Positions 10,869-21,143 of a stretch of DNA of 64,000 nt are shown here, piece after piece. The notes under the pieces were generated by a model. That model was not told the DNA's origin. It made no database searches and was given only the letters and a program-made list of their open reading frames with translations. Each line of letters begins with the position of its first letter. Positions within the stretch are counted from its first letter, which is position 1. This stretch comes from Cylindrobasidium torrendii FP15055 ss-10 (Eukaryota > Basidiomycota > Agaricomycetes > Agaricales > Physalacriaceae), in the NCBI GenBank assembly GCA_000934385.1, contig KN880460.1, positions 62,001 to 126,000 of the forward strand, given 5' to 3'. Both the position numbers and the translations under genes were made by a program.

Positions 10869-13800
10869 TCATGGAGCCTGTCCAGTCCACTGCCAACCTG
10901 TTCTAGTGCCTTCAACAACACCGTCTCTCTCCCCCGAATTACCAGCATTTGAAGGCGAAGCGCTACTCGCCGCATGCGTCCACTCATTCACATTCGTCAA
11001 ATACTGGCTCCAATCCTCCGACTCCATCCCTGTCGGCCACAGCGACATGCTCCCCATGTTCCACATCTCCTCCGCCCTCCCATCCATACCAGCCATCTGA
11101 AACCCACCGACACGTCCATTCGCCGTCGCGTCGAGCGTCGCGAGATCAAACTTGTACGCACCGACCGCGGAAAGGCCCCGTCCGCCAGCCGCGATCTGTG
11201 GCTGGCTTAGCCCGTGTAAAGGGCCGCCAATATCACTCACATTCCCTCCCGCGGCAGCCACAGAGTCCAACTCATGGAACACGTCCCCGAATTGGGTCGG
11301 GTTCGTCGTATGTGACATAACGTAGCCCGACGGTGCGCGCGGCGACGTGCTCCCAGTACCAGGGAGCACTGGCGCGCCATCGACATCAGCCAGTAGTGGA
11401 TCCACCGACCGCACAGGCTGGACCAAATGCTTCGTCGGATTCGCTTGCTCATGCAATGGCGTGTTCAGCGGTTGCCTCGTCGGGTCGAATGCCAACATGC
11501 TCGCATTCGGCTCGAAAGCCGCGAACCTCTGCGGGGAAGACACGAAGCCAAGGTCAAAAGGCATCCCGCCAAGTTGCAGGTAATTGAGAGGCAGCGTCTC
11601 CGATGGGTTACCAGACGAGCTGGAAGCCGTCGTTTGGACGTCAGATCCTTGGCTTGGGGAGCCTTGGGATGAGACGGCGTCGGTGTCACGTTGGCGCTTG
11701 GCAGAGGGCCCACTTTCCGTTGGCATATCAACAACAGAGCCAAGCTCCATCAATATGTCCCTTCGTCGACAGTCAGCACCTGGAGTCCTCGATATAGTAG
11801 GATGAAGAGTCACTGACAAAGACCGGCCTGCTGCGAAAAACCTCTTCTCCATAAAGATCATAATCTCCCGCGCCTTCTGTACGTCCGGAAGGATTGCGTT
11901 ATGGCTACTCGTTGGTCCCCGTGGGTTGCGCGATGACCAGAGGTTGAGGTAGAGTACTACGGCGGCACTAAGGACGTTCATCTACCTTATGGTTAGCTGC
12001 ACACCAATTGAAGGGCGACCGAATGTACGCACAAAGCACAGGCTCATCCCGCCGTACCCGCCCCTCTGTACCTGCCTGTGTGAAATATGTAGTATCGTTC
12101 GCGCTGCATTCGTACAAATCGCAAGAGACGGAAAGGTCTGCACACCATCATCCCGCCCACCCCGCGGCGTCAGCAAAAAATGTCGATGCGTGAGAATCTG
12201 CAGGTTATAGAACCAGGAATGCAAAACGACGCTCTGCGAGAAGAAGACCTGGTTCTCGCGATGTGGGTCCCACCGTACTGACGAACACGCGTCAACGCCA
12301 TCCACACGACAAGAAAGGAAACGATATACAATGATCGGGAACCATGTCGAACCATCGATTCAACGCAGAGTCCATTTCTGCCACCACCTCAACAATTTTA
12401 TCCGGGCTGAGGCCCATGCGAATTTTCGTTTTCTCCAATGAATACTGATGAATGTGTTATGTTCCACGCTAGATATGGCCGGTAGACATACCACGGTGCG
12501 CAGAGAAAATGAAATGATCTGAAGGAGCTGTATCCAGGCGTTGAAGAAGAGAATCTTGGACGGCTTGTTTGGTGGTTGTTGGAAGTGTTCTGCACCATCT
12601 TCGTTGAACCAGTATTCATCATCCACAGGTAGCGGAAGGTCTGTGTCGATACTAGAGGTAAAAATTAAAAAAGAGAAGATAGATACAGAATGGACATACT
12701 CTTCGTCTTGTAAAGCGACAGAGCGGCCCATGCCCATAGCATACATTCTGTCCAAACATACCAAACACCTTCATAAAGAATTACATTGGGGACATCCAGC
12801 ATGCAACGGACACACCAGAAGATACGCTTCCACTGCTCATGATCTGCTCTTGTCATGTTCATATCTGACATTCTCCGCCGGTGAATGCCCAAATCCTGCG
12901 CAAACCGCAAGCCCGTTCCCACCAACGTCCAGCACCCTCGCGGACTCGAACTTCCCATCATGAAGAATACCATAAGCTAAAAGCACAGATGAGCCGCGAT
13001 CAAGATAGCGAAAAATGCCAGGACGCACTATACATTTCTGTAATTCATAACGAGATGGTTTTGACATTGGAGACACCTCCATGGGCGGGACCTGCACAAA
13101 GTACTTCCACCCGGCAGAGTATTGGTTGTCGAGGCAGTCATCCAGACGGACGCGAGGATCATCTGAGTATCGCGATCCGATGGCACAAGCAAGTAATAGA
13201 GTAGCAGCGAATCCCTGGTCTTCTAGGTGCTTGCCTTCCCGGATAGCATACTCGAACGTCGGTCGGTGGAGAAGAGGCATGAAGGCATTCGCGTTCACAA
13301 AGTAATGATTCACGAGGCTTGCCATGAGCTCAGGTGGTGGAAAGTTGAAATGGATATTGACTTTGTTTTCAAGTGCTTGTTCCCACTGCCATCGTAAGTA
13401 GGTATGTCTGATTTGGCAGAATACACGAACCGATGGCTTCTCCCAAAATTCATTGCGCATTGTATTGATAAGATGTGGACGCCCCGGAGATTGGTGCATA
13501 TCTCTCCGCATGCCGAGAACCTGATGAATGAGGAATATACCACTGGCTTTGCCAAAGAACGTAAGTTCGCCCTTGATCCCCATCCTATGCATGTGTTCTG
13601 ATAGCCCAGCAAGTTCGTCTTCAGGTTCTTCTAGAGACTCCTCGTCGGCTGAAGCAGCATAGAGGGTGGACAGAGGGGACATGGCAGTCACGCTGGGAGG
13701 TGGGGTAGGACTGGCCGAATGTGGGCTTGACCCTTGGTTCTAGGAAAATGTATAATCAGCACTAATGAGAATGACAAGTTGCATACCTCGAGCAGTGCTT

Positions 13801-14260
13801 TTTCGAGGAAAGCTACTCTCTGCTCCAATGCTTCTGTGTATGCCTTGGAGCCCTTGCTCGGAGCAGGTTTCTATGAGAACTAAGATACTTACCCAGTTGG
13901 TGAGAAAAGCCAACTCACACGTACGAAGTCGTTTGTATACTGGCAATCAACACCAATACTGATGCAGTGCAAACATTTAGGCGAATCTGGGGATGCATTG
14001 CCTGGATGCCCTATCAGTCTACGTGAGAGTAGATGCAGTGGGCAACTTACACCGAACTGGATGGAAATTACTATTATCTGGAAGGTTTAGAGTAACAACG
14101 CACTCTTTTTCTGGCGGCACGTATCGCATGCCCTTGGTCCGCGAAGTCCAGTCCTGCGTTTCTTCGATGCAGGTGAGTTGTCATCGGCGCCGCTGGCAGC
14201 TGCATCGCTTCCTTCCAGCGCAAAAGTGGACATCATAAATGGCTGCTGTCCGTCCGCCAT
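10869..14260 (-). CDS. Zn(II)2Cys6 fungal-specific transcription factor
   Basis: Nuclear DNA-binding regulator. The start ATG at 14260 gives MADGQQPFMMSTFALEGSD, then a basic stretch and the zinc cluster CDTCRQKKIRCNASPDSPKC, followed by LHC and ISIGVDC: six cysteines spaced 2-6-8-2-6. The cluster is encoded by three exons, 14260-14104, a 6-nt exon 14056-14051 and 14001-13919. A coiled-coil linker follows at 13870-13787 (EALEQRVAFLEKALLE). The 'fungal_trans' middle homology region starts near 13385 (ELMASLVNHYFVNANAFMPL) and includes GCWTLVGTGLRFAQDLGIHR and CLDRMYAMGMGRS. At least ten short introns are needed. The C-terminal ~300 residues (from about 11760) are Ser/Gly/Pro-rich, as activation domains often are. 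Stop at 10869. The regulated pathway cannot be told from the sequence. Confidence 0.92.
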
Positions 14261-14833
14261 TGCAAGGGCGATGGGCCGGGGTTGTGGCCGTTCGTGTTAG
14301 AGCTTGTGGGCCTTGTGGTTTGGGGGATGCCGCAGCTTCGGCGTCACCGATCGCTTTGATCGGCACATCGGCTAGAGATTCTGTAGATAGCATACTAAAA
14401 TAGGTCGTCGCAGTGACGAAGTGTTTTTGTTAATCCGTTTTTCTCCCCCGACAACGGGACATCCGATGGCAGCTTACTGCACATTTCTATGATACCAAGT
14501 CGTCGGACTTAACGCTCGATTTCGAGTTGAGAGGACTCGGTCAAAACCCGAAGTTGTCTGGCAGCGTCTAGTCATCTAGCATTATCATAAGGCAACGAAG
14601 CAAACGAGGGAAATACGATAGCGAATGAACATACATGCAATGCAAATAAGTATGTAAGTGGTATGTAGGAGAACAACTCATGCTCCGTTAGATGTGTCCA
14701 TCGTCCATTGTACGACGATTAATATAGTACGTTTAGCATTAACGGTTTAGCTTGTGGGAAATTACTTGGTTGGTTCAGAATGTGGGGCATCAGGCAAGCG
14801 ACGATACATGGTATGAGGCAGGCAGCATAGTGT
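14261..14833. other. Intergenic, 573 bp
   Basis: Promoter region of the transcription factor and 3' flank of the glycosyltransferase. AT-rich at 14580-14720; no gene seen. Confidence 0.5.
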
Positions 14834-17176
14834 TCACCACACTAGCCACTCTCCATAGAGGTTGGGCCTTTCCTGACGAAGATACGATTCGAACGTACGC
14901 TTCAAGACCGTCGCCCATGGCATGTCATTCAGGTCCTCCGGCTCTTCGGCATCTTCTTGCCCAGGCAAACGCGCCGCAGTGGCATTACGCGCGATTTTCT
15001 CGCCAGCCGCGAATCGAGGGCCCAAGTCGGGGAAATTGCGTGCCACATCGAATGGTTTCCACCAAAAGTTGTGGAAATGGTATGAAAATGCGCCCTTGAA
15101 AAATCCGTCGAAGCCAAGCGCTTCTGGGGCTGCGCTTCCCAGCGGTGGAGTGTCAAATAGATCGGAGAAACTGCCACAAAGTCAGTATGCGAATGATATG
15201 TATCTTGGGAGCAAGTGTATGGACTCACTCCTGGAAATACGGCTGTGGTGGTCGGTCACGCTGGTAATACTCCGTGTTCAACCACGCAGAGTCGAAGAGA
15301 GCATCCGGGAGCCTGAGGAGCAGGTTCTCAAGGTGCGCGTCCTTCATGTATCGCGAGACTGTCATCGGATGGAAATCCAAGTTATTCTTCAGCGCTGTAC
15401 GAAATAGGAACGTCCCCAAAGCCGATTGCTTGTTCATATGCAAGACCGCGGTGTTGTACTTTTCCAGTCGCGACCAGCGATAGGCGAACGCGCCCTTCCA
15501 GCCCCACAGTTCTTCCCAATCGCGCAAGAAGATCGTGTCCGCGTCCAAGTAGATTCCTCCAAACCGATGGCAAAGCACAAAGCGCGCCATATCCGAGAGA
15601 ATGACGGACAGTCGGTCGTATGTTGACGAGGACTTGCTTCCCAGCCTATTCAACATATCATCCTCTTTCGAGGCACTCGATGTACTATCCTCCGCCGATC
15701 CACTTTTGCGCGCCGGCACATTGATTGCGTGGCCACCAGAGTTGAACAACGTCGCGCTGAGACGCCATTCGTCCTTGATCTCGGGTACACCATCCAATTG
15801 CTCTGTCGTATTCCACATTTTGAACTTGATCACGTCTTTGAACCGAGGGTGAAGGAAAGGTGACGCCCAGGGATTGGCCTTGAGCTCATCGAACATATCA
15901 GTGAGCGCAGACGGATTCAGCACGGACGACGCTGGTCCTGGATTGATCCATAGCCAGAATTGGGGTCGGCACGCGTCTATTTGCTGGTACGTGTGAAGTC
16001 CGGTGTTCTGCGTGTAGAGGAAGGAGAGCAGCGCAAGATACGGTTTATCTGTAAAAGGGCCAGTCCAGAACATGTGGAAGATACGCGGGCTCTCTGGGTC
16101 ACAAGCAGCGCGAAGAGAGGCGTGGGGAACGTAGGGAGGTGCTGGCCGTAGCATAAGGGGAGCCTCCCAGTCGACACCCCGCTTCTTTGAAAGCCCACTG
16201 TCCGATGCAGTTTGCGTCTCAGAAGGAACGCTCGGGGCATCTGTATGCTGCATTTCGCGGCCCGTATGCGTGTGCTCTGGCATTCCAAGAGCCTCTTCGG
16301 TATAGATGTACTTGTATGCATCCCGATTGCCGCGCCGTACGCGCAGGTTGTTGTCCAGTCCGGCACCCGTTCGGAGTATTTGCAAGCAGTCGCGTACATA
16401 CTATTCCACGGGATGAATTTAACTGGTAGAAAGCCGTGCCGGTGGACATACCTTCTTGTCGGAAAAATCGCAATGCTCCATAACAATATCAAGGTCAGCC
16501 ACGCTACCTGATATCGGTCTGGGTGGATATGCAACATTTGGGGGATCCACGCGGAGGTCTGGGTAGTGCCGATGGGGACCCTTTCCAGTCGTAGTTGTTG
16601 AGATGCCTCCGGGTGTTGGGCGTAACCGTGGCGGAGGTAGGCGAGTATCATCAGTCGGCAGCGCGGGGTTCCCTGGCGCTGTGCGCAACGCTATACCCTC
16701 GGGGACTATGGAAAATTAGTCCACCGAAAGCTGGATAAACGGCATACGCACTCTTTCGTCTGCTCGGGTAATGGCCAGATTCTATCTCCCACAAATACAC
16801 CTTTTGTAGGTCTTCCCTCCTGAAGACTAATGTCGATGGGTCGGTAAAGGGAGCTGGCCATTTCCTGGCGTCGGTGGCAAATCGCTTGCCCAGAGCCCAT
16901 ATCACCACCATTGTGACCATCACGAGCAGCAGGAGAGAGCCTCTCTTGTAACCGAGCCGGAATATGCTAGCATCTCGTAGTCGCTGAGGATTGAGGAACC
17001 ATAATCGCAGCGCACGAGACCGGCATGCTGGGATGGGCACTGCGACGGGTACGAACCATGGCCGGGAATTTGCTTGTCTTCGCTCAAAAATCTTTTCTTG
17101 TACGGCCGATGATGACGAGAATGCGTTGTATCGAGGAAGGTTCTGACTCCTGGGCGCTGGATAGAACACCGAGCCC
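14834..17176 (-). CDS. Type II membrane glycosyltransferase with DXD motif
   Basis: Predicted Golgi/ER glycosyltransferase of the 'sugar-binding region containing DXD' group (GT32-like). ATG at 17176 gives MGSVFYPAPRSQNL; one transmembrane helix follows (LLLLVMVTMVVIWALG, about 16950-16900), giving a short cytosolic tail and a lumenal catalytic domain. The signature FGGIYLDADTIFLRDW holds the D-A-D metal/nucleotide-sugar motif. Upstream is IFHMFWTGPFTDKPYLALLS, a fold-start stretch common in this group. A Pro-rich stem and a Ser-rich insertion (about 15720-15600) break up the catalytic region. Introns lie near 16740, 16450 and 15220. The C-terminus (YGEWLVW) ends at 14834. An upstream in-frame GTG at 17241 exists, but ATG 17176 is preferred. 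The acceptor sugar is unknown. Confidence 0.82.
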
Positions 17177-17679
17177 ATGGGAGGAGGAAGAAGGAGGGCG
17201 CATACACCACGTTGTTCGGCTTTATTATAAGAATAAGCCACTCCGTGCGGATCACGGAGAAACCGACAACACGAGCCCGACTCTAAAATCTCGAAGTTGT
17301 GTGTCCGTCGTAAAGTGGCAAGTGCTTCATTTAATAGCGATTAAATAGTTGCTTCTCTTGCGGTAAATAGATGTTATGTTTCCTCTCAGATAATGATTCA
17401 TTGCATACCCAGAAATTTCATTGAAGGGACCCAACCTCTCGCGCCGATGGTGGGCATGCATGGGAAGTCAATCACAGATTATCGGGAGGGTTGAAGATGC
17501 CTCCAAGCTACGAAGGATACTTTCCCGTTCATCACATCAGCAATGCCTAAAACGTCTATATTCGTGGTCGTACATTATACAGGAAAATACCAGGAGTCAT
17601 AACACAATCAGTACACTTTTTAATTTTTGTCTATGTATCGACCTTCTAACAGGTCCTCCAAACCCAGTCACAACACACT
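17177..17679. other. Intergenic, 503 bp
   Basis: Glycosyltransferase promoter and pyruvate kinase 3' flank. AT-rich; no gene seen. Confidence 0.5.
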
Positions 17680-19589
17680 TCATCCGTTGAGGGGCTGCTG
17701 CTCAAGGTCAGCGCCGTCGGTGGGCACCGTCAAGATACGGAGGGTGTTGGTGTGGCCGAGGCCACCCTTCCAGCCCTGGACAGCGATGATGGTGCTGCCA
17801 GGCTTGATGATGTTGAGCGCCAGCGCATTCCGGAGACCGAAGCGAATGCGGTTGTCGACGTCGATTTGCCACTGGTGGCTCTGGACATTCCTGGGCTCAG
17901 GGTACCAGAATGGATAGCAAGCACGGTGGAGGTGCAGCCAGCGGGAGGTCTGCTCGTTGCGAGTGACTAGAAATGTGAGAAAAGAGCGAACAGTATTAGG
18001 CAATACACATACCAGTGATAATGGGAACGTTGGGCCTGTACTTGGAGATCAGGCCTGCGGTCTCTCCGGATGTCGACAGGACGAGGAGAGCAGCTGCGTT
18101 CTGGCCAGCAGCAGCAGCAACTGCGGCAGTGGCAACAGTCTCAGCGGTCGGGGTGGGACGCGGCTGGAGGTGGCGGATGTTGTCGTACAGGGGAGGGTAG
18201 CAGATAGAGTGCTCGGCGAGCAGGCAGGTCTCAGCCATCATGAGGACGGACTGGATGGGGTATGAGCCCTTGGCGGTCTCTCCGGAAAGCATGACACAGT
18301 CAGCACCATCGAGAACGGCGTTGGCGACATCGGAGACCTCAGCACGGGTTGGGCGAGGGTTGTAGGTCATAGACTCGAGCATCTGGGTCGCGACAATGAC
18401 AGGCTTGCCAGCAATGTTGCACTTCGCAATCATCATCTTTTGAGCAAGGAAGACTTGGCTGGCGGGAATCTCAATACCGAGATCACCACGCGCAACCATG
18501 ACACCGTCAGTCTCCTTGAGGATTTCGTCGAAGTTGGCGACACCCTGCTCGTTCTCAACCTTGGCGATGATCTTGATGTGAGCACCGTCGGGACCGAGAA
18601 CTTTGCGGATCTCGACAATGTCGTCGGCGCGACGAATGAAGGAAGCGAAGACCATGTCGACGTTGTTCTTGACACCGAACTGGAGGTCGGCCTTGTCCTT
18701 CTCGGAGAGGGCGGGGAGGTCGACATCGGTCTTGGGAAGGTTGACACCCTTGCGGGAGCAAAGAGTGCCGTTGTTGACAGCACGGACGTGAACGTTGGTG
18801 CCGTCAATGGAGAGGACGAGGAGCGAGAGGACACCTGAAGGCTGGAATTGAGAACGGAAACACAATCACTGCCAAGAACAGCGACGCACCATCATCAACG
18901 TAGATGAGCTTGCCCGGGGCGGTAACCTTGGGGAGGTTTTTCTGGAGACCATCAGACCAAGGCCAACCCCAAGAAAACATTTGGACTCACGTAGTCAACC
19001 CACATAACCTTATCATCACAGGCCTCGGAGTACTTGTCTTCGGTGGAGACAATGAATTCGTGTCCAGCAGAGATGGCAATCTGACGAGTATGTGAGAACG
19101 GATGCGAGGGGAAGATGGCGAACGTGCGTACGTCAATGTTGTCCTTCATCAAACCAGTGCGAATTTCAGGACCCTTGGTGTCAAGAGCAATCGCGATGGG
19201 GCGGCCACTGGGGCTCTCTGCAGGGGGAAAATTTTGAGCGGATGAAAATATGGAGAATTATGGGGAGCGTACGCGCAGCCATCTTGCGAGTGTTGTCGAT
19301 AACGCTCTGGTGGTATTCATAGCTTCCATGGCTGAAATTCATGCGAACGATGTTGACACCGGCGCGCGCGAGCTCAGCAAGCTTCTCGGGGGTGTTGACC
19401 TTGGGACCGATGGTCGCGATAATGGAGGTCTGCGGTGTTTGTGGTCAGTATGGGTGCTAGCCGTGGCCAACGGCGTGGATGAAGGCGCACCTTGCGGTGG
19501 AATTTGGTGCTCTCACTGGGCACCGGGGCGGCGACGGTGCTCAGACGGGAGCTCCATTCGAGCTGAGAGCTGGTATCCAAAGAAGACAT
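17680..19589 (-). CDS. pyk: Pyruvate kinase
   Basis: Last step of glycolysis: phosphoenolpyruvate + ADP to pyruvate + ATP, cytosolic. ATG at 19589 ([19 protein letters not shown]). Successive exons show [17 protein letters not shown] (substrate/K+ site), [18 protein letters not shown], the B domain, then the long exon with [19 protein letters not shown] and [14 protein letters not shown], which hold the catalytic lysine and the Mg2+-binding Glu/Asp. [19 protein letters not shown] follows. The C-terminal allosteric domain ends at 17680. Length and domain order match fungal pyruvate kinases (about 530 residues); at least five short introns, most near the 5' end. The strongly codon-biased third positions fit a highly expressed gene. 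Confidence 0.97.
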
Positions 19590-21143
19590 AGTGTTGGGGA
19601 TGGGTGGTGATGGTCAGAGGTAAGGAAGGGAGACGGTTTTGATCTTGGAATGTCGGCCAATAAATATTTTACGCGGTGATCTGTTCTGAGATCTGTCCTC
19701 GTTGACAACGCGGCCGCGGCACTTTCGATTTGCTTTCGATCGCCTCTTTTCCATTGTCTCGCGCGCGTCGACCATGACCGAGATCCTCGAGCATTTTTTT
19801 CTGTTTCTACCGCCCATGCTGGCAAGAAAAATGTGCCATTTCTGTTTTGACGCGTTGATAAGCGTAAATACGCTGCAAAATGTCTGCTGCACACTGGGCA
19901 CTTTTTCGTTGGGGAACGACAAGTATACACCTATACGATCGCTCTCGTTGGGCTATTACCCGCCCCTTCATTTTTAAAAACTGGATTCCCCTTTTAACGC
20001 GTATCCGCTTCTTCGATGAACGTTGATTGCCTTCTTGGTCCAGGACAGGCATGCTGATTAAACTTCTCCGTGCGGCTTCTGGTCGGAGACCTCTCGGCTG
20101 GCCCTCAATTTGGATCGTCTGAACGTTACTGCTATACAACCCGCCAGTTCGAGATGTACAGCCAAGTTGAGGCCGAGAATATGACCGCACGAGCCAGCCA
20201 TGGACATGGTGTATTCCTGCAAAGCGACTGTCGTCCAGGCCATACCCGGACCAGCCGCCGCTGCCAAGCACCCTCCATCCGTCTCGCCCATTTCTCTCTA
20301 CGTCTGAACAAACAGCCGAATCCTAGATTTGAACGTGCCCGCCCCTTATGCATTACTTATCCAGCCCTCGTATCTTCCCTTGCGCACCAGCCGCGCGTCC
20401 TCTCGACCGTGTGTCAACGGAGTGAGTACCTTCTGGCCCAACGATTCCCCTTTTGTCAACCTTCTCAATTTTCTGATGGTCACAGGTGCCACTGATGTCT
20501 TGGCGATTGTGTAGTGTGCTGTGGATTGTGATAGGTAGCAATGCACACTCGCTACGCGTCCGCTTCTGCACGCCTTCGTGCACAGTCGATTTGCCTACAT
20601 GTTTCCTTTCCAGTAGGCCTTCTTTCGATTCACATTGGTCGATCTTTCATGAAGTCACACTCTCGCGCAAAGTACTAATACCTCATTTAGAAGTTCGCAC
20701 CCTTGTCCCAGAGATCGGAGGCCAGAATTGCACACCGTTTTGCTTCGCTTGACGCCCTTGAGCTTCCTCCGTAAGTTCTTCATGTCAACAACTACATTGT
20801 ACAACATAGCTGATGGCTACCAAACACGGGTCTTCTCCTAAGTTCGAGAAAACACCTTTACGGCGCTATATGACTGTTTTGAATGGATAGCCGTCGAACA
20901 CGCTTTTCTGTGACTCCAACATGCCGTTGCCTGACTTGAACGAAGGTTTAAAAGGAAGAAGGGCACAAATCGATCCGTGTCGACATTTTCCTAGGCTTTT
21001 CGCTGTAGCAGACGTCCTCCCTTGCACATCATCTCTTACTCCCACCAGCATTACACTCTAAGTCCAGGCGACTCCCCCTCGCACCTCACCACCGCAATGT
21101 GTATGCCCGTCCTTACCGTGACCTGGCGGGTAGTAACATCCTC
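19590..21143. other. Intergenic, about 1.5 kb
   Basis: Pyruvate kinase promoter on the left, rvt promoter on the right. Around 20530-20770 there is a weak two-exon possibility on the plus strand (MHTRYASASARLRAQ joined to RSEARIAHRFASLDALELPP), resembling the N-terminus of a small mitochondrial protein, but no complete model could be made. No repeats or RNA gene seen. Confidence 0.4.
19657..19670 (-). promoter_or_regulatory. Possible TATA-like element of pyruvate kinase
   Basis: An AT-rich AAAATATTTATTGG sequence (minus strand) about 70-80 bp upstream of the pyruvate kinase ATG, ending in an inverted CCAAT. Position fits a core promoter; inference only. Confidence 0.35.

Noticed and set aside
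12837..13691. Separate gene starting at the ATG near 13679
   Set aside because: It is the middle of the Zn2Cys6 regulator: upstream exons join in frame and supply the zinc cluster; the apparent read-through end (RGSSVLLAY onward) is an intron.
20530..20770. Possible small mitochondrial protein gene
   Set aside because: Two exons can be joined, but the next junction runs into a stop and no complete product or homology was found; described only as part of the gap.
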